Positions 43,244-53,673 of a stretch of DNA of 64,000 nt are shown here, piece after piece. This stretch comes from Phytopythium helicoides. Its lineage: Eukaryota; Oomycota; Peronosporomycetes; Pythiales; Pythiaceae. The number at the start of each line of letters is the position of its first letter. The first letter of the stretch is position 1. The position numbers and the translations under genes were made by a program. The notes below the pieces were generated by a model, which ran no database searches, was not told the origin of the DNA, and saw only the letters and a list, made by a program, of their open reading frames with translations. The stretch is from contig JANFNE010000007.1 of assembly GCA_024867545.1 (NCBI GenBank), forward strand, positions 1-64,000. Direction: 5' to 3'.

Positions 43244-44444
43244 TTACGGGGCGACGTCTACACCACGCTCGCTCAGGAAGTTGAGGTATCGTGTAAAGCT
43301 GAGCCCGATAAACTCCTCGATCATGCGCAACGCAACACTGATCTCGCAAGCTGCGGCACTGACCTCAGGGAGTACAAGAAAGTGCTGACGGAGACTGCGC
43401 ACGGTGAGTAAACAGTCTGCGATGAAGTCTTGCAGCATCCCCTTGCGAGTTTCGACGGCGATGATGTGGCGAGCAGACAGTGATCGCCAGGGAGTTGCTG
43501 ACTCTAGTACACTGGGACCTGGCGTGCAGCGAGAGCTGTGGAAAGCGTTGCTCAAGTTTGTCGGCGCCATCGCTGGAGGAGAACGAGACTTTCGCATTCC
43601 TCCAGCCACCACTGAAAGCAGATGTGTGAGCGATGATGGTGGATCCTGGCGTCGCGACGGGAATGGTGTCGCCTCGACAGACCCCAGGATGTTCTCGCAA
43701 ATTGCACAACATGCTCCTCCGTGAGAGCTAGCAGCTCGCAGTCGACGCCCAAAGTGTTTCAGAAGCTGCTGCCTCAGCTCGCGGAACTCAGAGAAGCGAC
43801 GGAAAACCGTCCAGCGCATGCGGCTAAGGTGCATCTCGAGCTCATAGTACACAACTCCCTCGATTTCAGCGTGCTTTCCTGTCAGTCTTGCTGTGAGGTA
43901 ATCTGAATACTCGGCTTCGTCACGGAACAGATCCAGGTCGGGATGTGGTTCGTGCAGCAGCACTGTGCCAAATGAGCGGTTCTTGGCAAGAGGCGACGCG
44001 AAGGCACTGCACGTGCTCCCAACACTCCCGACACTAGCACAGGAGGCTCGCGCACCCTCCTCTTCTTGATGTCGATGTGTTGGAGCTTGCCACGAAACCG
44101 GGCGGGGAGGAGCAGATCGGGACTTGTGACGAAGTAGGCAGCGCGGGAGCTTCGGGAATGCGCGATGCCTTCTCTTGGAGATCGTTTGAGAGTCGCACGC
44201 CAACGATGTCGGAGTCCCAGCAGTCGAGCGAGGCGTTGGGCATGTGTACGATGGCACGTTCTGACGAAGCGGGGGCGACAGTGGGCCCACAAAGATGGGT
44301 CAACGGAGCGTCCTCGACGGGCGTCGCGCCAGAGCACCCACTCGAACAACAGCTCGACGTGGACGTGGTGGATGGCGACGGCGCCTGGCGGCCCTCGTGC
44401 TTGAGAGTAGTGGGCATACCTGCGAGCTGGGAGGCTTCGATCAC
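43244..44444 (-). CDS. PX-domain protein (one frame break)
   Basis: PX domains bind phosphoinositides, mainly PI3P, on endosomes. Seen: VVYYELEMHLSRMRWTVFRR, FSEFRELRQQLLKHF (the RRFSEF hallmark), a long insert, then TRKGMLQDFIADCLLTV, the third PX helix. After it come short helices and GLSFTRYLNFL. The N-terminal 120 residues (MIEASQLAGMPTTLKHEG; SNDLQEKASRIPEAPALP) are in a second frame that joins near 44080. The start is uncertain; a longer N-terminus is possible. The PX domain is split by a roughly 85-residue insertion between its second and third elements, unusual but seen in divergent family members. Confidence 0.7.
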
Positions 44445-45229
44445 CTTGTCAAATGTTTGCGCGTGTATCCCTCGGGAGTTGGCGGTCGGCTATTTTCGAG
44501 TCTCCGCGTGCAGCTGCAGTTGGCTTGTTGGACTTCAACGGCCAACGGCCAGCCGAAGCCAAGACTGCACCAGCAGCCAGAAGCTCGCCTCGGTCGGAGC
44601 CGGCAAAGTGGGAATTGGCCCGAGCGTCACGTGGCCACGTTGCGACGGTCCCGACGGGCTCTGCTCTTGAGGATCGGCGGATCGGCGGATCGGCCGCGTC
44701 GTTCGCTGGCGGAAGCTGATTGCCAATTGTTTGCGATCGGGCGCAACGGCTGCGATCTCCGCTTCAGTATGGAACCACCCGGCGCGCAGACCCGGCGCAC
44801 GGGCGGCTGGCGGGCCAGCGTGTGGCCAATTCGTGCGGTTTCGTGCTCCGGGCACCAGCAGGCATTTCTTTCCGCCTCGATCCTGCTTGCGAGAGAATCC
44901 CGGCGGTCGCCTCACTTGCAGTTTGCATTTCAGCCGAACGGCTGGCCATCGCCGCCAGCATGGAGCGCACGGAGCTGCTCGATAGGCGGGCGGCGACCCA
45001 GCACGAGCAGTGATACTTCACCCAGGTGCAGGCTCGACCGGACGCTACGGGCGACTCGCCGCTTGTGGGACACGCGGAATGCTGCTGGCCTCATGCACGA
45101 GGGTGAACCGACCCGACCGACCAGAGGGGGCTGCGTGCTGCGCTGGACTGCGAAGCACCGGACACAGCAGTGTTGGCGCAGACATGGGTACAGGATTGGG
45201 GAGGCATGGCTACACTTGAACTTGGCTTT
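44445..45229. other. Intergenic, no gene supported
   Basis: About 780 bp. Overlapping ORFs on both strands (up to 333 codons on plus) are compositionally biased and show no domain. Three tandem 8-bp units (ggatcggc) occur at 44671-44694. Confidence 0.5.
44671..44694. repeat. Three 8-bp tandem units (ggatcggc)
   Basis: Perfect triplicate in the spacer upstream of the PX gene. Too short to assign a function. Confidence 0.75.
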
Positions 45230-48200
45230 TCAATCCGTTCCACACACGGTACAATTGCTCATCATGTCTACACGACCAACCTTTAGTTCGAGATGAAAGA
45301 AAACACAGGACCCGGTCTCCGGCGGCTGCATGCTGTCTTGAAGAGGCGGCATGGAAGACGTCGAGGAAGCAGTCGCCCCCAAGGCCGAGCTGTTGCCCTG
45401 CAGGAACCGAAAGGCCGTCGGGGATGACGCCAGTTCGGCGCTCGAGCTGCTGCTGGTCAGCGTGTCGGACGGCCCGTTGGTTGAGAGGAAGCCAAAGGCC
45501 GAGTACGAGGCGTCAGCAGCCGTTCCTGCAGTCGCCATGGTCGAGGATGGGGCCATCGACGCGCCCCCTGGAAGCCCAACGAGGCCAGTCATGGATGAAG
45601 TCGACACCGACAAATCCTGAATCCCCATCGGCCGCCCGTGGCTGCTCACAGACAGCGGGTCTGACTGGAGCGAGCTCGCATCGCTGCCCCGGACATTCAA
45701 CCCTGCAAACACCGTAGCAGGTGCCTCAGCTGGCGATGTTGCACCAGCAGACACTCCGGAGTTTTGCAAGAACCCAAAGCTGGAGCTTGGGCTAGTTGGT
45801 GCTTGGCTAGCTGTCGACTGGGCTTCTGCAGCACCATCACGAAGGAAGCTGAACCCATACGATGAGCCCGAGTTCCGGTCAGTTGGCGCATCATCTTGAT
45901 TAGTCGGGTTCATAAACTGGAATCCCGAGGCACCCTGGAGCTGGGAAATCCAAGTGGTGGGTCCACGACAGACGCAGTGCTTGTTTCCATTACTATGGTT
46001 GCATCCAGGCTAGGTGATCGGACAGGGCATTGAACCGGGTTCACCTTGAATCGTCTGATGGATACGGAATGCAATAGCCTCTGCCTTCCTCACAAGGGAC
46101 GACCGGTAGCGCTTGACTTCTTCGTAGTTGGGCGGAGGGTTGGGCCCAAAGATGACAGAGTCGATGCCTTGAGTCTGGATACGCTCCACGTTACCATGCA
46201 TCTGGGCAAGCGTGTTTTTCCGATCTCCAACAGGCAGCCCCTTGCTCTCTTTCAGAATTAGTGCATCCAACTGCTGCTCGATCCCGCTAAGGCTGTTGTC
46301 AAACTCAGTGAGTTGGCTAACAAAGTCTTCGCCCAGCTGAGAATCATCGTAGCTGGTGACTTCGTCTTCCTCGTCTTCCTCGCTATTGGCAATCTCTTCC
46401 TTAATCGGAGGCGGCGGCACATACGGCATTGTCATAGTCGAAGGATTCACAGTACGCCCAGCACTCATCAGCTTCTTGAAGCGCAGCAGCTTCGGCGACG
46501 ATCCCAGTGACGCCAAAATAGGGCCAACTTCATCAATTCCACGGTCTTCGACATGGATTGAGTTGATGCTTACAAGAGCACAGCCTGGACAAATCGCAGG
46601 GTGCAATTCCAAGTATCCCTTCTCGCCCGATGGCAGCGGGATAAAGCTCTCAATCACTACCATATCGGTGATCGTTCGATCCAGCATGATGCCCATCGGT
46701 CCTGGAGGAACTTCGACTTCCAAAATGACTTCGCGGATATTCTCTCGTGCCACGGGGGTTTGAGTCTCTTGATACGGCGCCATATCTACTGATGCTTGCT
46801 GCATCATTTTGACGCTGTCTAGTGGATGTCCAGGCTCCATGCTTAGACCTTCAAACGCATCGTGGATTGGGTCGACTGGCTCTTCAGGCTCTGGAGCTTC
46901 TTCCTGCTTTACTTCCTGCAACAAAGCCACACCAGAGATACCCAATGGGTTGTTAGATCAAGACAGCAAGCCACACGTCTCTTTAAGGTCTTACCGGCTC
47001 CAGAGAAGCGCCTGGAAAGACAGGTGTCGGCGGAGGGAGGCTGTCAAATACATCGTGACGCGGCTGAGTGCGTACAACAGGAGGGACTACCGGCGCCGAA
47101 GCTATAGTTCCCGCTTGAAGAAAGCCGAATGCTGAGGGAGGCTCGGGGGCCGAAGGAACCACGCTGACTACAGCAGGGGTAGGCACGCTAGGCACCGCAC
47201 TTGGAGCAACTGTTCCCTGGTTCAAGAAGCTGAATCCGGATCCACCGATCTGCGGTAGAGGCGGAGCGCTTGGAGCTGGAGTTGGCTGCACAGGCGGGCT
47301 GCTTGTTGGTGATGGTGTCGAAGCAATAAAGGCGAATGCTGACTTCGCTGGCTGTGCTGGTGGAGAATGTGCAGGTCCTACTGGAGGAGAACTGTTGCAA
47401 CTGGAATTGGTGAAGGAGTACCACCACCTGCATTCAGAAAGCTGAAAGCTGATCCATTCCCACCCGGACCCGTCGGAGACGCAGTTGGCGATGGCTCTGG
47501 AGCAACATCAGGCTCCTGAGCACCACCACCACCAATAAAGCTGAAGGCAGACACGGGAACCGGAGCTGGGCCGGGAAGAGGCTCGCTGTTGCTTCGCGGG
47601 GAGTCAAATCCCGACATGAGGTCGGCTGGTGGCTGCGTCGAAGAGATCACTGGCGACGTTTGCATAAAGGGTCGTTCCGGCTCAGCCTTCGCTGGGGGTG
47701 GTGAATAGTCTCGCAGCACTTTGTAAACCTGCACAATAATCATTCGTGAGGTGAAAACTGACTCCTAGGTAAACTCCGCTTGATCTCTCACCTTATCGGC
47801 TCGAGCCCTGAGCATATCCTTGCGCGCGCGACACATCGCTTCAATGAGGTCGATCCGCTCAAAGTAGTGGCGCTTTGTAAAACTCGGCCTCACTGCTCTT
47901 GAGGATGGCATCCAGCACAGAAACCGCCTTCGCCTGCACCTGCCACAGCGGGTTCTGGAACTTGTCGTCAAGCAGCTCGCACACATACTGAAGTTGTCGT
48001 CAGATCCGGCGCCATCCCCACTCCTCACTGCAGTCCTACCTCGTGGTCCAGCGTGTGCAGGTACCGCAGCAGCTTCTGCAGCACCTCGCGCGGCGGGAAC
48101 GACGAGGAGCCGATGGACGAGCACAGCTCCGACACGAGCGCGCCCTCCAAGTCCGTCTGGCGCGCGCTACCCGTGACAGCACCAGGCTTAAAGCCCTGCT

Positions 48201-48261
48201 TCCATCTCGCCGCCTGCGACTCGTACGTGGACGCCGGCGACGGGCGGCGCGGGTACTGCAT
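45230..48261 (-). CDS. Tepsin-like ENTH-domain adaptor with repeated AP-4 ear-binding-type motifs (frame-broken)
   Basis: Start MQYPRRPSPASTYESQ. ENTH/VHS-type helices over the first three exons: LEGALVSELCSSIG, LQKLLRYLHTLDHE, then YVCELLDDKFQNPLWQVQAK and VSVLDAILKSSEAEF. Introns at 47988-48039, 47729-47791 and 46916-46994. The long C-terminal part carries ten motifs like S-A-F-S-F-L-N (47551, 47452, 47341, 47240, 47135, 45928, 45862, 45784, 45502, 45418) plus VFAGLNV (45712). In human tepsin, one S-A/V-F-S/A-F-L-N motif binds the AP-4 epsilon ear and one L-F-x-G-M/L-x-L/V motif binds the beta4 ear. A PDZ-like segment (PPGPMGIMLDRTITDMVVIE, about 46750) and a coiled segment lie between. Frame breaks near 47860 and 47390, and an in-frame TAG at 46010-46012 before readable sequence (SGFQFMN); a missed intron or error is likely there. 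Confidence 0.75.
46916..46994 (-). other. Intron of the tepsin-like gene
   Basis: 79 bp, gtaaga...ttgcag on the minus strand, phase 0. It joins PGASLEP to EVKQEEAPEP. Confidence 0.75.
47729..47791 (-). other. Intron of the tepsin-like gene
   Basis: 63 bp, gtgaga...gtgcag on the minus strand, phase 0. It joins RARADK to VYKVLRDYSPPP. Confidence 0.75.
47988..48039 (-). other. Intron of the tepsin-like gene
   Basis: 52 bp, gtagga...ttcag on the minus strand, phase 0. It joins HTLDHE to YVCELLDDKF; the shortest intron found here. Confidence 0.75.
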
Positions 48262-48430
48262 CGCTGGGCTCTCGCGCGTCGACTGGGCAGTGGCAGAGCG
48301 GTGGAGGAGGCCTGCGGATCGAGCGATCGGCCGCGATGGGCGGCGCCTTGATGGAGGTCTCGACCGCTTGGTTGCAAATGAGAGGGAAGAGAAGGCGCTG
48401 ACGCGGCGGAGGAAAACGCATCTTTTATAA

Positions 48431-48475
48431 CCAATCAGATTGCCTCGTTCGATTGCTAAACGCGCTGCGATTGGC
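48431..48475. promoter_or_regulatory. Paired CCAAT boxes upstream of the tepsin-like gene
   Basis: CCAATC at 48431-48436 and inverted GATTGGC at 48469-48475, 170-215 bp before the ATG and just downstream of the preceding gene's stop at 48520. Confidence 0.5.
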
Positions 48476-48519
48476 GGAAAGAGTTGGTGGGAGACGGGCA
48501 CTCCCGCGAGACTGCGACA

Positions 48520-51500
48520 TCAGAAAAACATGGCCGATCCACTTTTGCTGCCTAGCGTCCGCACTTGAAGTGACGGCGATGGCGGCGACGGCGACAACGA
48601 CGAGGATGACGACGACGGGACGACGACTGGTAGCGGTGGGTGCAGCTCCTCGTGCGCAGCTTGAGACGCCGACGCGCTTGGCTCGGCGTCGGCTTCGGAG
48701 TTGGCGGTGGAGACGGACACGCGGCGCTGGCTTGAGGTGAGCCGCGCGTCGGCGTCGCTTGCGAACTCACTGTAGCCGTCGAGCGTCTCGGCGAGACTCG
48801 TCCGCGAGAAGAGCGTCTTGGTCTCCGAAATGTTGGACAGCGACGCGCGACCAAAGTCGTTGGCAGACGATTCCTGACGAAGTGCGCGCCGCATCCGCGC
48901 TTTATCCTGGCGCGAGCGCTGCGCTGCCGCCGCGGCGCTGTCGTCGACTACGCTCAGCATGCCCAAGTCTAGCAGGAACTGTGCGATAGACAGCCGGTGC
49001 TTGATCTGGAAGACCTTGGGCTCAGTTAGGGACGCGCTACGAAGGCTCCAGTACAGATGCTCGCGCGTGACTTGGCACGACGTGAAGAAGTGGAACTTCA
49101 CGCTGAAGAACGGCGACTCCAGGTACTCGTCCCAAAACGAACTGCTAGCAGTCAAAGTGGGTGGTGCGACTTCTCCGTCATTAGCTGCTTGTTCTGCGCG
49201 CGCGATGAACTGGTCAGCATATCCGGAGACCGCGATTCGATCCGCTTTGTACTGGCACTTGGCGAACTCTCCTGTCTCGATGCGTACGAGCGGTGGAGAC
49301 TCCGGTTCATCCGTCACCATCGAGATCGCGAATGGGACGAGTGTCTCGCCAGGCGTTAAACGCGATAAATCGGATGGAACCTCGAACAGAATCCGTGTTG
49401 CGGTGTTCTTCACGCTGACTTTGAGCCTGTTGTGCGGAAGTATATCATCTGGCTTCCTTTGCATACCCAAATCGGTACCAGGTGGTTTGCAGTGCAGTGC
49501 GTAGGAACCGAGACAGAACCAACGAGTCGTTCTCGTAGGTTCGTGTTAAAATTTTGTCGTCATCATCCGAATCCTTCTTTTTTGGCTTGGGTAATGGTAA
49601 CCCATCTGGAGATGTTAAGGCACCAAGATCAGTCAGCGGAATCGTGATTGAGCCTCCGCAAGGACCCTTGGCTGCGAGGTCGTGCATCTCGAGCAGCATC
49701 TTGCTCAAGATTCCAGATCGAAACCCTCCTCGAAAAACCACTCCCAATTCGTCCACGTTGGAGGTAACATGCGCCAAAAAGCGATTCCAATTCGTAAACT
49801 GGCGATCAAGTCCTGATAGCTTGTTTCCCAAATATGTTCCATCACGGAGGTCCTGGAAATTGGACAAGCCAACTGACGTTGAGTCCATTTTCTGTCGGAT
49901 GATGCGCTGCAGCGTCGTGTATAAAGTTGCACCAGCCTCACACAAGTCGAGACGAAAAGTTACATCGACGAATAGAGACTGACAAATCGACTGGATACTC
50001 CTTGATCCGCTCGAGTGTGTCCACAATCAGATTAAATGGCACCGAGGTGTCGACGAATCGGCTTCGTGGAGTCGCCGTTGGGGTTACCAGCTGCACACTT
50101 TGCCCCCACAGCTCGCAAGCAAGAGACTTGAGATGGGGATCATCGTCAAACTGACTGAAGTACCCGATCAGGTTCCGAATACAGAATCGCGGGATTTCCG
50201 GCTTCACAAACAAGGACATCTTGCCAGGATTGCGTGGTTCTACAAACATATTGAAGATCGAACCTAACGCCTCTGCTTCGTCCGTTGACAAACCAAGCAT
50301 ATCGCGCGCCATTTCTGATACCTCCAAGTCTTTGGTGGTATCCTTTTTCGATGAAGGTGACGACGATAATGTGCCACTAGGTACCACTCGAGGAGCACAA
50401 TGGGGCGTCGTAGATGGCTAGAGGCTTTCCGCGAAGCCGAATGTCGCCAGTGAGAATAACTTGTGCATCTCGCTTCTCGATAAGGGGACCAAGCTCCACG
50501 CACAATAGTGCCTGAACGGCATGGCGGACGATAGTCGGCAGCATGCGATTAATAAAAAGACGCATGATGGTATCATGATCAGTGCCCCGCTTGGTGCTGT
50601 TCGCCTGCCGCTCATAATACACAAAGCTCATCAACTTGACGTCCAAGCTTTCTTGTGGGACGTGCCATCCCGAGACGTGATCAAAATTCAGCGGGATGTC
50701 GGCGACGAGCTGGGCTTCAACATTTAACTCGTCGCAATGGAAACTTGGGAGACGTCCTTCTGTAGCAAGCTTGAAGTTTGCGATTCGGAGCTTCAGTCCA
50801 TGCGAGGATGGAGTCGACAGGTGGAAGGATAAATGCGGTGCCGTTGATCGCGTTTCAATCGAAAACTTGGCATGAAACGAAGGGATCCAAATGTCTCCGA
50901 TCCCGATGTAGATCCCATCACTCCCGAAACGCAGCGAGTACCCCTCAAAGCTGGGCAGGTAGTGTTGCTGTTTGGCGCTTTCAACAGTTTCGTCAAGTTG
51001 TCCCGAAAGATGGCGAAGCTCAATATACTCCTTCCATAGGTCTGGATTGTCTGGGTGCAGGTCTCCCCGCCGCTCTCGCATTTTCGACAGCTTCGTGTTG
51101 ATGCTCGAAAGTTGTCTCTCCAACACCTCAATGCGCTTCAGCTGAGCAGGTTTGTCAGCATTCCACTTGTTGAGCTGCTCCTTCTTACGTGCACTTAAAC
51201 TCTCATGGAGAGATCTGATAAGTTGTTTGACGCTCTCGAGTCGCTGGTGCTTCTCGTCATGGCGATCGCTCCATCCAACAGGCGCCAGCTCATGCTGTTC
51301 TAACCGCGTAATGTAGCTCGAGAGAGGCAGCGCAACATCTTTGTCGCCGCAGACTTCTACGCACGCTCGAATGAGCTGCGCAGCTTCGGTCGTGCTTCGA
51401 GAGTCGAGCAGGGTGCTATCGTTCAGCAGCAGCTGCCGCTCGATCTCCTTGAACCGTGTAGTCGCCGAGCGTCGGCTTCCTCGGCGGCGCGCGCCTGAAC

Positions 51501-51939
51501 GTCAGCACGATCGGCAGCTCTGCGTCCTCGATCATCTCGATCGCAGCTTCAGCATTCGCGAACCGGCCTGCATGGTCATTCACGGCGACGAGAAAGTCAC
51601 CCGCGAGAATCTGCCTCGCGGCCTCCACCTCCCCTTCTGGGTGAGCGAACGACTGCACCACGAGCTGTCCGCGCTCAACCGCCAGCGCCACCTTGACGTC
51701 TCGAGAAGGCAACTCGACCCGCACGAAGCTGCGACTGTCCTGCGCCATCAGCAGCGCGTCCTGCACGACCGAGCGCCGCCGAGGCAGCGATGCCGCGCTC
51801 TCGAGCTCCCCAGAGGCGCCGAGAGGCGAGCGGAGCCACGAGAAGGCGCCTCGTCGCTCTGCTGGCGACTGACGCGCTCCTGCATGGCCGGAGACGACGG
51901 GGAGGCGTCGGCCGAGCGCGCGGCGGCGGGCGTAGCCAT
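48520..51939 (-). CDS. Large PDZ-like / coiled-coil protein of unknown function (frame-broken)
   Basis: Start MATPAAARSADASPSSPA. A PDZ-like module lies at about 51740-51490 (VRVELPSRDVKVALAVERGQ, ILAGDFLVAVNDHAG). Then comes a coiled coil (VLERQLSSINTKLSKMRERR). A long stretch of alternating beta segments with repeated amphipathic pattern follows (LRFGSDGIYIGIGDIWIPSF, KLRIANFKLATEGRLPSF, LNVEAQLVADIPLNFDHVSG), after it helices and a second mixed region (RILFEVPSDLSRL; SFWDEYLESPFFSVKFHFFT), and a Ser-rich tail. The beta-rich part looks like an elongated lipid-binding (TULIP/bridge-like) fold, but this is a guess from pattern only. About 1,130 residues; frame changes near 51800, 51430, 51130, 50385, 50010 and 49455. 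Divergent from the THUMP gene, 203 bp between starts. Confidence 0.6.
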
Positions 51940-52142
51940 CGACACCTGATGTGACTTCACATGCGTGATGCTGGCAAGCTTAGGGCGGGGTGTCATCTCT
52001 ACACGCATCTATTGCAACCGAGAGCCGCGAGGTGACTGCGATGATATGTCTTGGGTACTGTATGCTGGACGGATGGCATGGAGGTTACGATGGGGGTACG
52101 CATGGTTCCACACCCTTTCGTGAGCTTTTGACAGCCAAAGCG

Positions 52143-53577
52143 ATGGAGAGCAACAAGCGGCACAAGGTGGCGGCGGCGGACGAGCTGCCCACGTACCTGC
52201 TGCTGGTGCTGCGCGGGCTCGAGTTCCTGGCGGAGAAGGAGATCCGCGAGAAGCTGCAGGTGAGAGGTCGCAGCTGTGGGTCGAGGCCGCGCCGGTCTGA
52301 TTGTTGATCCAACCGCGCAGGTCGAGCACCTTGAGCTCTGCAGCGTGCAGCGCGATGCGAGCCGCCCGTCGCTCAACGTCATGCAGGGAGAGGCTGCGGT
52401 CGGCCGCTTCTTGCTGAAGACGCGCTCTCCGCCTGAAGCAGTCAGGCAGCTGCAGTCGGTGCAGGCCGCGTTGGCGTTCCTGGCCAAGAACGACGAGGTC
52501 ATCACGGACAGCCGCGACGGCGTTGAGCAGATAGCGGTGCGTGGTCATTTCATCGAGATTGGAGCTCTACGCCAACCTGATTGCTGGTGATATGCTGCAG
52601 AAACTCGTGATGGACTCGGACTGGGACGCCGCATTGAGCCTGTGGCGAAGCCACCTGGTTCGACCGGTTGACAAGATCGCGTTTCGTGGATCGTGCGTGC
52701 GAGATGGCCGGCACAAGTACAAGTCGGTCGACATTGCAGGCGAGATCGGCGCACTGGTGGTCGAGAAGTATGGCTGGGAAGTCGATTTGGACCAGTTCTC
52801 GCTCGAGGTCGTGTGCATCGTGTTCGAGAACTTCATGATCGCTGGCATTTCGCTGGCCGACACGAGCAAGATCCAGTTCCGCAGCAGACTCGCAAACGAG
52901 GACCGCAGCATCATCGAGGACTCACAGTATGTGTCTACATTGCGGCCAAGTACGACGTACTTGATGCTGCAGCTTGCACAGTACCAGGACGGCGACATTC
53001 TGCTCGATTCCATGTGCGGCGTCGGGACAATCCCCATTTGCTGCGCTGCTTTTACTGGAAATCGCGTCTTTGCGCTGGGAGGAGAGCTTGACTCTCTCCC
53101 AGTGGGCAAGGCTGGTGCGAACGCCGCTGCTCGAGTGACGAACGCAGATATTTCGCAGTGGGACAGCACTCGACTGCCATTGCGCAGCAAGACCATCGAC
53201 AAGGTGATTGTGGACATGCCGTTTGGCATTCGCTGCGGAAACCACCGCATCAACAACAAGGTTCGTGAATTTGGCGCAGTGCAATGATAGAAAGTTCGTG
53301 CTGACGCTAATGTTTGAGATGATGGCAGATCTACCCCAAGATCCTGAGGGAGCTGCTGCGTGTCCTCCGCGACGACGGTCGAGCTGGTAAGTCACCAACC
53401 AAAAGAAAACGATGCTTCCCACCAATCTCCTAACCATCCTCTCCAGTACTGCTTTGCATGTCCAAGAAGCTGTTCAAGGGCTGCATCAAGAGCCTCCCGG
53501 CCTTCCGCGTCGTCGCCGAGCACGAGGTCAACATCGGCGGTCTCAGCGGTGGCATCTACGTGCTCGAAAAGGCCTAA
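52143..53577 (+). CDS. THUMP-type tRNA (guanine-N2)-methyltransferase, THUMPD2/3-like
   Basis: THUMPD3/Trm14-type enzymes methylate guanosine at the acceptor stem of tRNA, in animals together with TRMT112. Seen: start MESNKRHKVAAADELPTYLL, GLEFLAEKEIREKL (THUMP-like N-terminus), SAM-binding motif I DILLDSMCGVGTIPICCA, and the catalytic DMPFGIR (the D-P-P-Y-like motif in this subfamily). Introns at 52260-52320, 53261-53328 and 53387-53446 all restore frame; the last exon ends GGLSGGIYVLEKA. One frame shift near 52535 lies between the N-terminal part and RLELYANLIAGDML. Total about 410 residues. With three introns it is the most intron-rich gene here together with the tepsin-like gene. Confidence 0.85.
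53261..53328 (+). other. Intron of the THUMP methyltransferase gene
   Basis: 68 bp, gttcgt...gcag, phase 0, joining NHRINNK to IYPKILRELLRVL. The 5' site is weaker than the usual gtaagt. Confidence 0.7.
53387..53446 (+). other. Intron of the THUMP methyltransferase gene
   Basis: 60 bp, gtaagt...tctccag, phase 1, joining DDGRA to VLLCMSKKLF. Confidence 0.8.
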
Positions 53578-53673
53578 TGCATCCCCAAAACACGCACGTT
53601 TTGTCCCCATAATTTAAACAAATCAAATCGTTCGACTAGCCAGCACTTTGGGCGGGGAAGCAGGTGCTGACGC

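Noticed and set aside
44295..45296. 333-codon plus-strand ORF upstream of the tepsin-like gene's end
   Set aside because: Arg-rich, no recognisable domain, and it overlaps the PX gene on the other strand.
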